Source: Paracyclopina nana (lineage: Eukaryota; Arthropoda; Copepoda; Cyclopoida; Cyclopettidae). From it: a DNA stretch of 64,000 nt. Positions 22,474 through 31,153 of this stretch are shown here, in pieces. The first letter of the stretch is position 1, and each line of letters opens with the position of its first letter. The notes under the pieces are model-generated. The model did no database searches. It saw nothing but the letters and a program-made list of their open reading frames with translations, and was not told where the DNA came from. The stretch spans positions 12,226,501 to 12,290,500 of the forward strand of contig JAGUCH010000002.1 in the NCBI GenBank assembly GCA_019096065.1, in the 5' to 3' direction. A program made the position numbers and the translations under genes.

Positions 22474-24158
22474 TTAGGCCGCTTTCTTTACCATGATGCG
22501 ACCCATAAATTCCTCCTGAACGCACTTGATCTTGCGTTTTCCTTCGAGTACGAGCACAATTTCGAAAGCTTTGGCCACGTCACGCCTTGAGCAAAGTTGC
22601 ATGTCCTCCCTGAAGATTCTGCCCAAATCTTGACTGTTGCTCGACTCGATGTGAGACATAACGTCATCGTGGCCGAAATAGGAGCGCTCTTCGCGCGGAA
22701 TGGCTTCAGCAAGGGAATTTACGTTACGAATAGACAACTCGTGAGTGCCCTCAGCAATGGGATCCAAAGATACTTCTTTAGGTGGTGACTCTGGCGGCAA
22801 CATTATGTCCGATTGATGTGCGATTTCGGTCAAATTGCTTTGGCCAAGACTCGCTCCACGTACAATGGTGGATGACTCCTGGAAGCTCTCGTATTCCAGA
22901 GCCTCATTCCTTGGCTCTTCTTCGGGGCCTTCGTCGTCAAACTTTTCGTCGTGGGCTGCATCTAGCAAGGTTGTTTTGAGCACTGAGCTCATGCAAGACC
23001 GAATGCCGAAGTTGTCGAAGAGCTGCTTCGGAGCCTTGTGCTCCCCGAAAATGGGCGCAGGTTCGAATTTCGTCAAGATATCCTCGTTGTTACTCATGTA
23101 GTCTCTCATCTTGTCTTTGTCAATTTGGACTTTGCCATCAGCGAACGGATTTTTTCGCTTTCTTCTCCTCACCATTCCGCTTTTTGGTGGCCTTTGAGAA
23201 AGAGGTTGGAGATTCATACTCTCACCCTCAGTTGGTACTGAAGGCTCAAGCTCCATAGGTTGCTCAACTTCCAAAGGTTGCTCAGCCTCATTAGTCCGCT
23301 CGGGCTCATAAGGTGGCTCATTGTCAACAGGCTGCTCAGTCTGAAAAGGCTGCTCAAGCTCCATGGGTTGTTCGGGGACTCGGTCTTGAATGCCGTCCAT
23401 GTCTGGAAACGCGGGGGGAGGAGCGTCCTTATTTCCATTTGGAGGGGGACTGCAAAGTACAAAAGAGCTACAACTAGAATTAAGCCAAGAAAGATAGCTA
23501 AGGAGAAGTTAACTCACCATGAGCTTCGTGCAGGAGCCACGGGCTCAACTTCAGGGCAATCTCCTTGACCAATTGTCCCATCGTACTCCTTCGCAACTGC
23601 GTTCGCCAACGCAGGCTCGTCCATAAAGTCCAAAAAGGTATTCGGATGTTGGATGTCAAGTGGCTCTCCAAAGTTGTCGTCTTCTTGCGAGTCAAAAAGT
23701 GTGGTCGGCCTGGGATGGAACCTCGGCTCAATCATGAGATGCTCATCATTGCCCTGGACCAACTCGGATTCCAAAGAGCCATCTTTCAAGTTGATCGAGT
23801 CGACGGGATCTAGGTCCAGTTGGGTCACGTCATCAATGGACTTGTAGAGCAGGTCAATGTCGAGCTCCGGCTCAACCGGTTTCTTGCGTGCCGTACCGTT
23901 GGTCTCGATGTCGCGCAGCAGTTTCTTGATTTGCTCCCTGACAGAAATGGCCAGCCCAAGGGCCATTGTCGCCGAGAGATAGAGCGAAAGCCTCCTGTAA
24001 TCGGTTCTGTTGATCCAATCTGAAATCGCGTCTGCAACCGGCGAAAGTTTGCAGGTCAAATCTATCTTTTTGATTTTCGCTCTGTCCGAGCTCCCCAAGA
24101 GCCAGATTCGGTGGAAAATCCCACGCTTGTACTGAAGCAAGTCCGTACTGAAGAACAT
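22474..24158 (-). CDS. REC8: REC8/RAD21-family kleisin, probably meiotic cohesin REC8
   Basis: Two exons, 24158-23518 and 23449-22474, are joined across a 68-nt GT-AG intron with frame preserved, giving 538 residues. The N-terminal domain (residues 1 to about 90) has the kleisin pattern: MFFSTDLLQYKRG, then IWLL, then RLSLYLSATMALGLAI, closest to REC8 (FSLYLSAQL-type) rather than mitotic RAD21. The last about 60 residues (SQDLGRIFREDMQLCSRRDV and AKAFEIVLVLEGKRKIKCVQ) fit the kleisin C-terminal winged helix that binds SMC1. The middle is acidic and poorly conserved, as usual, and includes an EQPMELEQP-type repeat. Kleisins close the SMC1-SMC3 ring, and REC8 holds sister chromatids together in meiosis. 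The assignment rests on the two end domains. A RAD21-like paralogue is the main alternative. It is divergently arranged with TAF9. Confidence 0.68.
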
Positions 24159-24703
24159 TTTTCCAATTTCAATAAAACAATCTTGGAGAGCTCAGTCTTC
24201 CAATGATGAATAATTTTGATTATTTGAATTCGCGGTACTAATCCGTTTTCGTCAATTACAATTTGCATGATGGAACAATTGGAACGATCTCATTACATTA
24301 CGAGGGTAGTAGGAAGTATTATTTAGCGTCGTTGCCAAATTGAGATACAAAATGATAAAAAAATATGCTGCAGCTGTTATACATAAAAAACTGATGATTT
24401 TTTATTCAATTCGTTTCTTCATAAAGAATTTAATTCGTGAAAATTTGCCTTTAAAAGTGTAGCTCAAGCTCAAAGCTTGTTAAGTCAGCTTGAGTGTATT
24501 TTGAAAATTTCCCGCCAATCTGCTGGTTGTCAAATCGAAGCATTTCAGCCAATCAGCAAGCAGATGGCAGTTTGACAACTTTTTTAGTCGGCCGGATCGG
24601 CTGTGACGCCGTGACGCCATTCCGCGCTCGCAGTCACAACAAGTAAACAACCAAAACAGACAAAAAATATTTGACTTTCAGAGCATCATTGTCTTGAGTT
24701 GCC
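24159..24703. promoter_or_regulatory. Divergent promoter region, REC8-like gene and TAF9
   Basis: The 545 bp between the two start codons contain no gene. The TAF9-proximal part (24570-24650) is relatively GC-rich with GTGACGCCGTGACGCC; the rest is AT-rich. Bidirectional initiation is inferred from the layout only. Confidence 0.5.
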
Positions 24704-25423
24704 ATGACCAGTGGCGGCCTGCCGGGTCAAGATCTCGACCATGTGGTCAGTGGTGAGGCAAAGGCACTTCCCAAGGATGCTCAAGTCATCACAGCCATTC
24801 TCAAAGAAATGGGAATCCTCGAATGGGAGCCCCGAGTGGTGACGCAGTTGCTCGAGTTCGTTTACAGATATGTGACCTCGGTTGTAGAGGACGCCAAATT
24901 GGTGTCGGGCCATGCAAAAAAGAAAGCTATCGACGTCGAGGACATCATGTTGGCCGTGGAAATGTACAACGAGCAGCAATACACAACTCCACCGCCAAGA
25001 GACGTGCTACTAGACGTTGCAAGAACAAAGGTATAGCTGACAGCTACCTAATCCAAGTAGACTTTTAATCGTTGGCCTTTTCAGAATGCTCATCCGCTGC
25101 CTGTCCCAAAACCAACGACCGGGCTGAGGCTGCCACCAGACAGGTTCTGCTTGACAAACTGCAACTACCGACTGAAATATGGTAGCAACAAAAAAGTCCA
25201 CCAGCAGCCTCGAACTGCGGCGTCAGGCATAAACCGCAACAGTATTGCAGCCACCATGCACATACAGGGTGGTAGACAAGTCATAACACTGAACCCGACG
25301 ACCGGCCTCGCTCAGAATATCATCCAAATGCAACCAACTTCCTCAGCAGGTGGAAATTCGCCGGCCTTTTCGATGACCCTCGATCCAATGGGTTCTCTCA
25401 AGAGGAAAGCCTCTGACGACTGA
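24704..25423 (+). CDS. TAF9: TFIID/SAGA subunit TAF9
   Basis: Exons 24704-25030 and 25085-25423 are separated by a 54-nt intron in phase 0 and encode 221 residues. Residues about 15-85 form the histone-fold domain (KALPKDAQVITAILKEMGI, then LEFVYRYVTSVVEDAKL, then KKKAIDVEDIMLAVEMYNE). The second exon opens with the conserved TAF9 block NAHPLPVPKP followed by LRLPPDRFCLTNCNY. TAF9 pairs with TAF6 in the TFIID and SAGA coactivator complexes in the nucleus. The length is close to insect and human TAF9. The low-complexity C-terminus ends with SLKRKASDD. The gene is tail to tail with PLGRKT, with only 135 bp between stop codons. Confidence 0.95.
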
Positions 25424-25513
25424 ACGATGATCTTTATGTATCAATATGACAGAGAGCGATAAGCATCAATAATAAGAGTAATGGCTATAATATGCTAATG
25501 GATTATGGCTGAC

Positions 25514-25528
25514 GAGAGAGAGAGAGAA
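25514..25528 (+). repeat. GA microsatellite
   Basis: A short (GA)n run lies in the 135-bp spacer between the TAF9 and PLGRKT stop codons, where the two 3' untranslated regions must overlap. Confidence 0.8.
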
Positions 25529-25558
25529 AGCCTTGAACTGTCATCATAAAACATTATT

Positions 25559-26080
25559 CTAAAGGCCTGGCCTGGAGATGGAATGGTATTTGGCCTGCTC
25601 AGCCTGCTGGAGTCTGGCGACATCCAAGGTCGAAATTGTTGGCAGTCCTAGGGGGGTGTCGAGGACATCCTTCTCGAACATGAGGATGTTCTCGGCCTCG
25701 GCCTTAATGCGGTTCATTTTGGTGCCGTAAGCCAAGTCTCCGTTGTAGGCCACTATGAATGTGAGAGGTAGGAGTGGAGCGAGCACGGAGGGCTTCTTTG
25801 ACACTGAGTAGCTGCATAAGAGAAGCGAGCTGCAAAAGGGTGTTAACCAGATGATAGAGTTCAGTTACCCTCGAATCATGCCAATGCTGGCAATGAGGTA
25901 AAAGGAGGCCAGCCAAGCGAACAGCTCCCTCGTCTTGGCAATTTGCACTGCCACCATTCGCTCTCGCATCTGGTTTTGCATGTGCATTTGGCGCTCCAGC
26001 ATGACCCTCTGGTTCTCAACCATGAAATCCTGGTTCTTTTGCATGCTCTCGTCCATCGCTTTTCCCATGAAGGCACCCAT
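25559..26080 (-). CDS. PLGRKT: Plasminogen receptor (KT)-like membrane protein
   Basis: Exons 26080-25869 and 25811-25559 are joined across a 57-nt intron and give 154 residues (human protein 147). The N-terminus MGAFMGKAMDESMQKNQDFM and the charged MQNQMRERMVAVQIAKTREL match the family block MQSEMRERQMAMQIAWSREF. Two hydrophobic segments follow (LFAWLASFYLIASIGMI and SVLAPLLPLTFIVAY), then the family signature GDLAYGTKMNRIKAEAENIL. An upstream acceptor at 25830 is also in frame and would add six residues; I chose 25812 because the protein then aligns without a gap. The vertebrate protein ends in the Lys that binds plasminogen. This one ends SISRPGL, so plasminogen binding itself should not be assumed; a mitochondrial or membrane role is likely the ancestral one (inference). 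Confidence 0.9.
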
Positions 26081-26157
26081 CTTAAAAACGACAATTAATG
26101 CCTACATTAGTTGCACGTGAAAATGGCTTTTTTTTAAAAGAGGAAGCATTTTATTAT

Positions 26158-27294
26158 CTAGTCATCCCATTTCTTGTACTCCATGCCGTCGGGAGGTTTC
26201 ACCTCGGTTTTGCCCTTCTTGATCTCGTCCCAGTTGGTGGAAAGCACGGTGCCACCAGACTCCTGAAATGACTTGTTCATAGCACGCCTTGTGGCGTCGT
26301 CGCCATCACGATAGATCTTGGCAAACAGGTCGTTGAGTGCAGCCTCTCCTTCCGGCTTCTCATCCTCGAGCTCTTTTTCGATGTCCTTCTCAATTTTGCT
26401 CCAGTCTCGGCTTGTCGTTCCTGGATAAGAGGGAGGTTTTGCGCTGCAAACAACAGGCTGAGGAGCGGCAACTGCTGCTGCAACCGGCAGGGGATCATCT
26501 CCCTCGAGCACCGTCCAGCGTAAGCCATCTTTCTTGAGCATTTTGATCTCCAGCTTCGATGACAGCACTCTGAATGAGCACTTTTCGGGCTGGATGGGAT
26601 GAGCGAGGTCGATTTCGAGGCTGTACTCGCTGTCGCCGCCGGGAATCTTGGCAGTCACACTCAACGACTTGGCATCGAATGTCACTGACACTTGGTCTTC
26701 TTGGAGATTTTTCAGCCTCACTTCAACCACCACAGAGGTCTCCGTTTGGTACCAGTCGTGTTTAATCTTCGGCGTGGGCATGACAGCGGGCTCTTGTCTC
26801 AACGGCTCCTCTTTCGGAGCAGGTTCGGGCTCTTCCTTTTTCGTCACACCTTGCTGGCCACCGCCCAACTTGGCCCTTCTTGCCTTCTTCTCGTCGCACC
26901 AAATCATCCATTGATTGAGGCCGCTCAATGAGGAGGAGTCAATTTTGTGCCCTTCTTTGAAGTAATTCTTTGCTTCGTCATACCTGCCCAAGTGGAAGTG
27001 GGCAACGCCACCTTTGGTGAAGGCAGTCACCAATGACTTGTCGTTTCCTTGGGCTCGCGCCAAATCGATGGCACGGTCGGCGTCCTTGATGGCAGTCTCG
27101 AACTTTTCAAGTTTGATATTGGCATCCGCTCTGGAAACGAGAGCCTCAACTCCTCCCGGATTGAGGCTAAGGGCTTCTGTCAACAGCTCTAGAGCTTGGC
27201 CGTAGTTCTTTCCAGTCAATTGCTCGGCACCGGCCTTGCAAAGCTTTTGGTACGAGCCTATGCGAGCGACGTCGCCCGCAGATGAAGAAGCCAT
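26158..27294 (-). CDS. SUGT1: SGT1 co-chaperone with TPR, CS and SGS domains
   Basis: A single exon encodes 378 residues. Three TPR-like units span about 13-130 (AGAEQLTGKNYGQALELLTE, VEALVSRADANIKLEKFETA, AFTKGGVAHFHLGRYDEAKN). A CS domain covers about 178-268, starting KHDWYQTETSVVVEV and ending LRWTVLEG. The C-terminal SGS domain (about 292-378) includes NDLFAKIYRDGDDATRRAMN, KSFQESGGTVLSTNW and ends MEYKKWDD. SGT1 links HSP90 to SKP1 and is needed for kinetochore assembly and SCF ubiquitin ligases. Length and domain order match vertebrate and plant SGT1, so the TPR part is retained here. It is divergent from the POT1 gene, with 346 bp between start codons. Confidence 0.96.
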   Translation of the reverse strand: MASSSAGDVARIGSYQKLCKAGAEQLTGKNYGQALELLTEALSLNPGGVEALVSRADANIKLEKFETAIKDADRAIDLARAQGNDKSLVTAFTKGGVAHFHLGRYDEAKNYFKEGHKIDSSSLSGLNQWMIWCDEKKARRAKLGGGQQGVTKKEEPEPAPKEEPLRQEPAVMPTPKIKHDWYQTETSVVVEVRLKNLQEDQVSVTFDAKSLSVTAKIPGGDSEYSLEIDLAHPIQPEKCSFRVLSSKLEIKMLKKDGLRWTVLEGDDPLPVAAAVAAPQPVVCSAKPPSYPGTTSRDWSKIEKDIEKELEDEKPEGEAALNDLFAKIYRDGDDATRRAMNKSFQESGGTVLSTNWDEIKKGKTEVKPPDGMEYKKWDD

Positions 27295-27640
27295 GTTAAG
27301 TTTCTAGAAAGAGTTTCCTCCGCAGCCCTTTCTGCTCAAGCTGAAGTCATTCAATCACACAGTCGAATCAAAAAAGAGTCAAGCCAAATCACAGTTAAAG
27401 AGCAAATGAAATCTTTAAGGAAGTAAGATATGTTATAACTATCCACTATTTGAGAAATATTGTTATTATTTAGCTTAAAAGAATGAAGAAATCAAAGAAA
27501 CTCATTGGTTTTGCGTGCACTTTTATCAAAAGAATCTTAGTGTTGCCTTAAAAAAGTTGTTACAATAAATCCTCGTCACGTGATCAAAACAAAAATACAA
27601 AAGAATTCGGACGCAAAATTGAAAAAGCGGGAACTCGGCC
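27295..27640. promoter_or_regulatory. Divergent promoter region, SUGT1 and POT1
   Basis: 346 bp with no gene. The sequence is AT-rich with no TATA box that I can place confidently at either start. Confidence 0.4.
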
Positions 27641-29815
27641 TTGGACGGACAGGTTGATTTTCGGTCAAATATGGCCTCGTCTAGGGCAGATTTGACTTTT
27701 AGAACAGCCCAAGTGGAAAATGAGCTTGGCGAGGGCTTGAAATGGTGCAGCATGTCAGAGGCCAAGGCGTGCAAGGAGAAGAATTTCTTCATTTCTGGAA
27801 CCGTTGCCTCAACTTGCGGGCTTGTTGAAGCTGTCAGTTGCTCATGGAGCAACTCGGGCAATAGGACTGCTTTCAGGAAACTGGTTCACCTCAAAGACGC
27901 CAAAAATCCTAGTGGAACCAGCAAAGACCGCTTCAAAGTCCTCCTTTTCAGCTCTTACGCAATCGACTTTGACAAGCTGAATGCAAAGGAAGGCGAGTTT
28001 GTCACAATCATCAACCCTTACATTCACGACCGCTTCAAACTTCCATCTTTCATGGAGGAAGATGACAGCTTGCTCGAGCATGAGGCCTTTGTGGGCCATA
28101 TGGACTTGTCCAGCAAGGTCATTGTCCATCCAAGCATTGTGTGCCTAGAGAAAGTCCCTCTCAAAAAATGCAACGACAGAGTTGAAGAGATCGTCATGAC
28201 AGTGCCCAAAACCAACCCTGTCAGGCGAGGACAAGTCGTCTATGCCCATCTGCCAGACTGCAAGCCAAGCAAAAGCGTGAAATACAACGTGTGGGCAGTC
28301 GTGTCGGCCATCTCAAAGTTTCCAGAGCCGACCAAAAAGGGGACAATGATGTGCCAAGTCTACATCACCGATCCCTATTGCGATCCAGACGAGGCGCTGG
28401 GCAGGCCTGAGATTCAGTTCAGTATTTTTGGAGGCACTCAAGATCAATACCCGTTGATCAGACTCAACTCAATTATGCGCATTCATCACGCAGTAGCCGA
28501 GGAATATATGGGCAGTAGTACGTTGCGTGTGTTCAGTCCCAACTCCGTCACCGTGATTGCGGGCGATGTCAACGAGCCTATTGTACCGATTTGCTCGAAA
28601 CGCGACCTCGAATTTACTGAGGAGGACAACGCTAAGGTGAGAGAGCTGAGGAAGTGGTGGAAAGTTGAGGCCCGGCGAAGAAGCCATCAAGTGGATGAGT
28701 TGGGCTTGTCTCAGACCATGGACAGATGGCTCAATGAGTTGCACGAGGAGATGCCTTTTAACCTGGCCTGCAAAGTGCTGAGTGTCTCGAAAGAGGCCTT
28801 TGAGGTGACAGATGGAACCCTGTGCCAGTATCCTTTGCTGACATTGAAAAATGAGTTCAAAGACACCCTGAGAGAAGTTGCCATTTTCATTGAACCCTCT
28901 GGCGGCAAGCCAATTGATGAGAGCAAGCTACCCAAAGTGGGCGACATTATCAAATTGTGGGACGTTCAATTTTGCATGATTGAGGGTGGGTACAGGCTGT
29001 CATGGGCCTTCAAATCGACGGGTTGCTACGTCTTCCCACACTCCCACAGTAAAATTAGGGACATTGAGCGAAAGCTCAAGTGCCTCCAGTCTGAGAGCGA
29101 AATGAACATGGACGATTCTTCCTTGCTGAAGATATTTCAAGATACCCAGTCGGAGCCCTTGACCACTGCCTACCCTACCAACATTGATGAGATGATCCTT
29201 GATATGAGCCGCAGCCAAAAGACTAAGCCCCCTCTTGACCTCACTCGCAACTCGGCTGATAACTGCTCTGGAGAGTTTTTCACCTGTCCCAGTCCTGGAC
29301 GACAAGTGCACGTGTTAAGTACCAATACCGCATTCCCTTGGACGACAATCGGGGAAATTGACACCATCTCTGCGGAAAATGAGCTGTTCAGAGCACAAGG
29401 CTATGTGAGATCGGTGACCATCCACCCTGAGCTGAACCGTAACTTGTCCATGCTTTGCATGGACTGTTGCATTTTGGACCACTACGAAAGGTCCAAAATC
29501 AAGTGTCCAACTTGTGGAGAAACTCGCGTTCTCGTGTTCCAGTGGCTAATGCAGCTTTGTGAGTATGAGCCCTCGTTGGTAGTGCAATCATCGCCAACTT
29601 TGAATGTTTATCTGAGCGGTCACCATGCCAACGCCATGCTGAAAATCACGCCTGCAGAATATGCGCGATCGGCTGAAGTGCGTAGGAAGACTCACCAAAA
29701 GTTGAACAGCCTCATTGACCAGCCTGTGGTCGTCTCAATTCAGAGGATTTCTCAAGTCGGCAAGCATCCAGGGTATCAAATTGTTCATACCTCCTTTGTA
29801 GCAGATGTAAATTAG
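27641..29815 (+). CDS. POT1: POT1-like telomere single-strand-binding protein with extra N-terminal domain
   Basis: An uninterrupted frame of 724 residues. Residues about 195-320 match the POT1 first OB fold, followed by the characteristic linker DLEFTEEDNAKVRELRKWW (human POT1 has FTTEDHKMVEALRVW at this place). Residues about 380-470 match OB2, from MPFNLACKVLSVS to KVGDIIKLWDVQF and CYVFPHSHSKIRDIERKL. The last about 145 residues fit the zinc-containing third OB domain, with CMDC and CPTC at about 607-625 and the ending PGYQIVHTSFV. POT1 coats the single-stranded telomere overhang and controls telomerase. Unusually, about 190 residues precede OB1 (RFKVLLFSSYAIDFDKLN, EGEFVTIINPYIHDRF) and themselves look OB-like; human POT1 has no such region and totals 634 residues. 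MASSRADLTF at 27671 is an alternative start. The gene is intronless, unlike most neighbours. Confidence 0.78.
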   Translation: MDGQVDFRSNMASSRADLTFRTAQVENELGEGLKWCSMSEAKACKEKNFFISGTVASTCGLVEAVSCSWSNSGNRTAFRKLVHLKDAKNPSGTSKDRFKVLLFSSYAIDFDKLNAKEGEFVTIINPYIHDRFKLPSFMEEDDSLLEHEAFVGHMDLSSKVIVHPSIVCLEKVPLKKCNDRVEEIVMTVPKTNPVRRGQVVYAHLPDCKPSKSVKYNVWAVVSAISKFPEPTKKGTMMCQVYITDPYCDPDEALGRPEIQFSIFGGTQDQYPLIRLNSIMRIHHAVAEEYMGSSTLRVFSPNSVTVIAGDVNEPIVPICSKRDLEFTEEDNAKVRELRKWWKVEARRRSHQVDELGLSQTMDRWLNELHEEMPFNLACKVLSVSKEAFEVTDGTLCQYPLLTLKNEFKDTLREVAIFIEPSGGKPIDESKLPKVGDIIKLWDVQFCMIEGGYRLSWAFKSTGCYVFPHSHSKIRDIERKLKCLQSESEMNMDDSSLLKIFQDTQSEPLTTAYPTNIDEMILDMSRSQKTKPPLDLTRNSADNCSGEFFTCPSPGRQVHVLSTNTAFPWTTIGEIDTISAENELFRAQGYVRSVTIHPELNRNLSMLCMDCCILDHYERSKIKCPTCGETRVLVFQWLMQLCEYEPSLVVQSSPTLNVYLSGHHANAMLKITPAEYARSAEVRRKTHQKLNSLIDQPVVVSIQRISQVGKHPGYQIVHTSFVADVN

Positions 29816-29826
29816 TAGCTGGTGTA

Positions 29827-29832
29827 AATAAA
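29827..29832 (+). terminator. Polyadenylation signal, POT1
   Basis: AATAAA lies 12 bp after the POT1 stop codon, leaving about 150 bp before the RFC3 start. The two genes are therefore separate but closely spaced units on the same strand. Confidence 0.7.
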
Positions 29833-29988
29833 TATATTTTAATAGCAAGGTTGCGAGAGCCGCCCAATTAACTTTCCGCTAAATCGACAGTTGTCAAAAA
29901 GACGAAAACAACAAATAGCGCAGAAGAATTCCCGCGAAAATTGCAAGTATTTTTATTTTTTTGGCCTTCTTTTGAACGAGTCAAAAAA

Positions 29989-31117
29989 ATGTCGTTGTGG
30001 GTCGATAAGCACCGTCCCAAAAGGCTCAATAAGCTCGATTATCACAAGAAGCAAGCTGATCACTTGGAAAAACTGGTGAGGAGCGGTGATTTTCCTCATT
30101 TGCTCATCCATGGACCACCTGGGGCCGGCAAGAAAACGAGGATCATGGCCCTTTTGAGGGAAATGTATGGCAATGGTGTGGAGAGGCTGAGAATTGAACA
30201 CCAGAACTTTGAGACTCCCTCGAAAAAGAAGCTGGATATCGTGACGATCGCCAGCAATTACCACATCGAGGTGAACCCGAGCGACGTCGGATTTTATGAT
30301 CGGGTGGTCATTCAAGAGCTGATCAAGACCACAGCTTCTGCTCAGCAAATCGCAACTTCAACGAATGACAAGGAGTTCAAGGTGGTCGTCATCACCGAGG
30401 TGGACAGGCTGACCAAAGATGCGCAGCATGCTCTGCGTCGCACCATGGAAAAGTACATGGCAACGTGTCGCATCATCCTGGTGGCCAACTCCACGTCCAA
30501 GGTGATCCCTGCAATCCAGTCGAGATGTCTGCTCATTCGTGTCCCTGCTCCCAGTCACGACGAAATCACCACCATTGTTCAGTCTGTGGCCAAGAAAGAG
30601 GGCTGTCAAATGCCCTTGGAATTGGCTCAGAAAATAGCGGAAAAGTCCAACAGGAATCTCCGACGGGCTCTGCTTTTGGCCGAGGCTTGTCGGGTTCGAC
30701 AGTACCCTTTCACACCTGACCAGTCCGTGGAGGAGCTGGACTGGGAGGTGTACTTGAAGCAGACCGCTCATGCCATTTTGCAGGAGCAAACGCCAACCAA
30801 ACTGCTCGAGATCCGGGGACGACTCTATGAATTGCTGACGCATTGCATTCCTCCCGATGTCATTTTTGTGTAAGCTTTTGACGGCTTCTTTTATTGGTTC
30901 GACAGTTACTAAGTAATTAATGTATTGCAGAGGCCTCACTAAGGAGTTGGTGAAGAACTGCGACGGCGAGCTGAAAACGCGTTTGATAGAATTCGCCGCA
31001 GAGTATGAGCACAGGCTGACCAAGGGCAGCAAGGCGATTTACCACTTGGAGGCATTCGTAGCCAAATTCATGGCCATCTACATGGAGTTCATGGAAGACA
31101 CAATGGGAGGCTTTTAA
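29989..31117 (+). CDS. RFC3: Replication factor C subunit 3 (clamp loader)
   Basis: Exons 29989-30869 and 30931-31117 flank a 61-nt intron and encode 355 residues (human RFC3 356). The start MSLWVDKHRPKRL is the family start. Walker A is GPPGAGKKT at about 40-48. Further family blocks are RLRIEHQNFETPSKKKLDI, NPSDVGFYDRVVIQELIK, the SRC motif in IQSRCLLIRVPAP, and the C-terminal KAIYHLEAFVAKFM. The small RFC subunits load PCNA onto primer-template junctions in replication and repair. An in-frame ATG at 29941 would add 16 unconserved residues and is not favoured. It lies 173 bp downstream of the POT1 stop in the same orientation. Confidence 0.97.
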
Positions 31118-31153
31118 ACATGATTATTGTACAGTAAGTGTCTTCTTCTACTA

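Noticed and set aside
25830..25868. A 39-nt minimal intron in PLGRKT
   Set aside because: An acceptor 18 nt further on gives a 57-nt intron and an ungapped alignment with the family, so the shorter intron is unnecessary.
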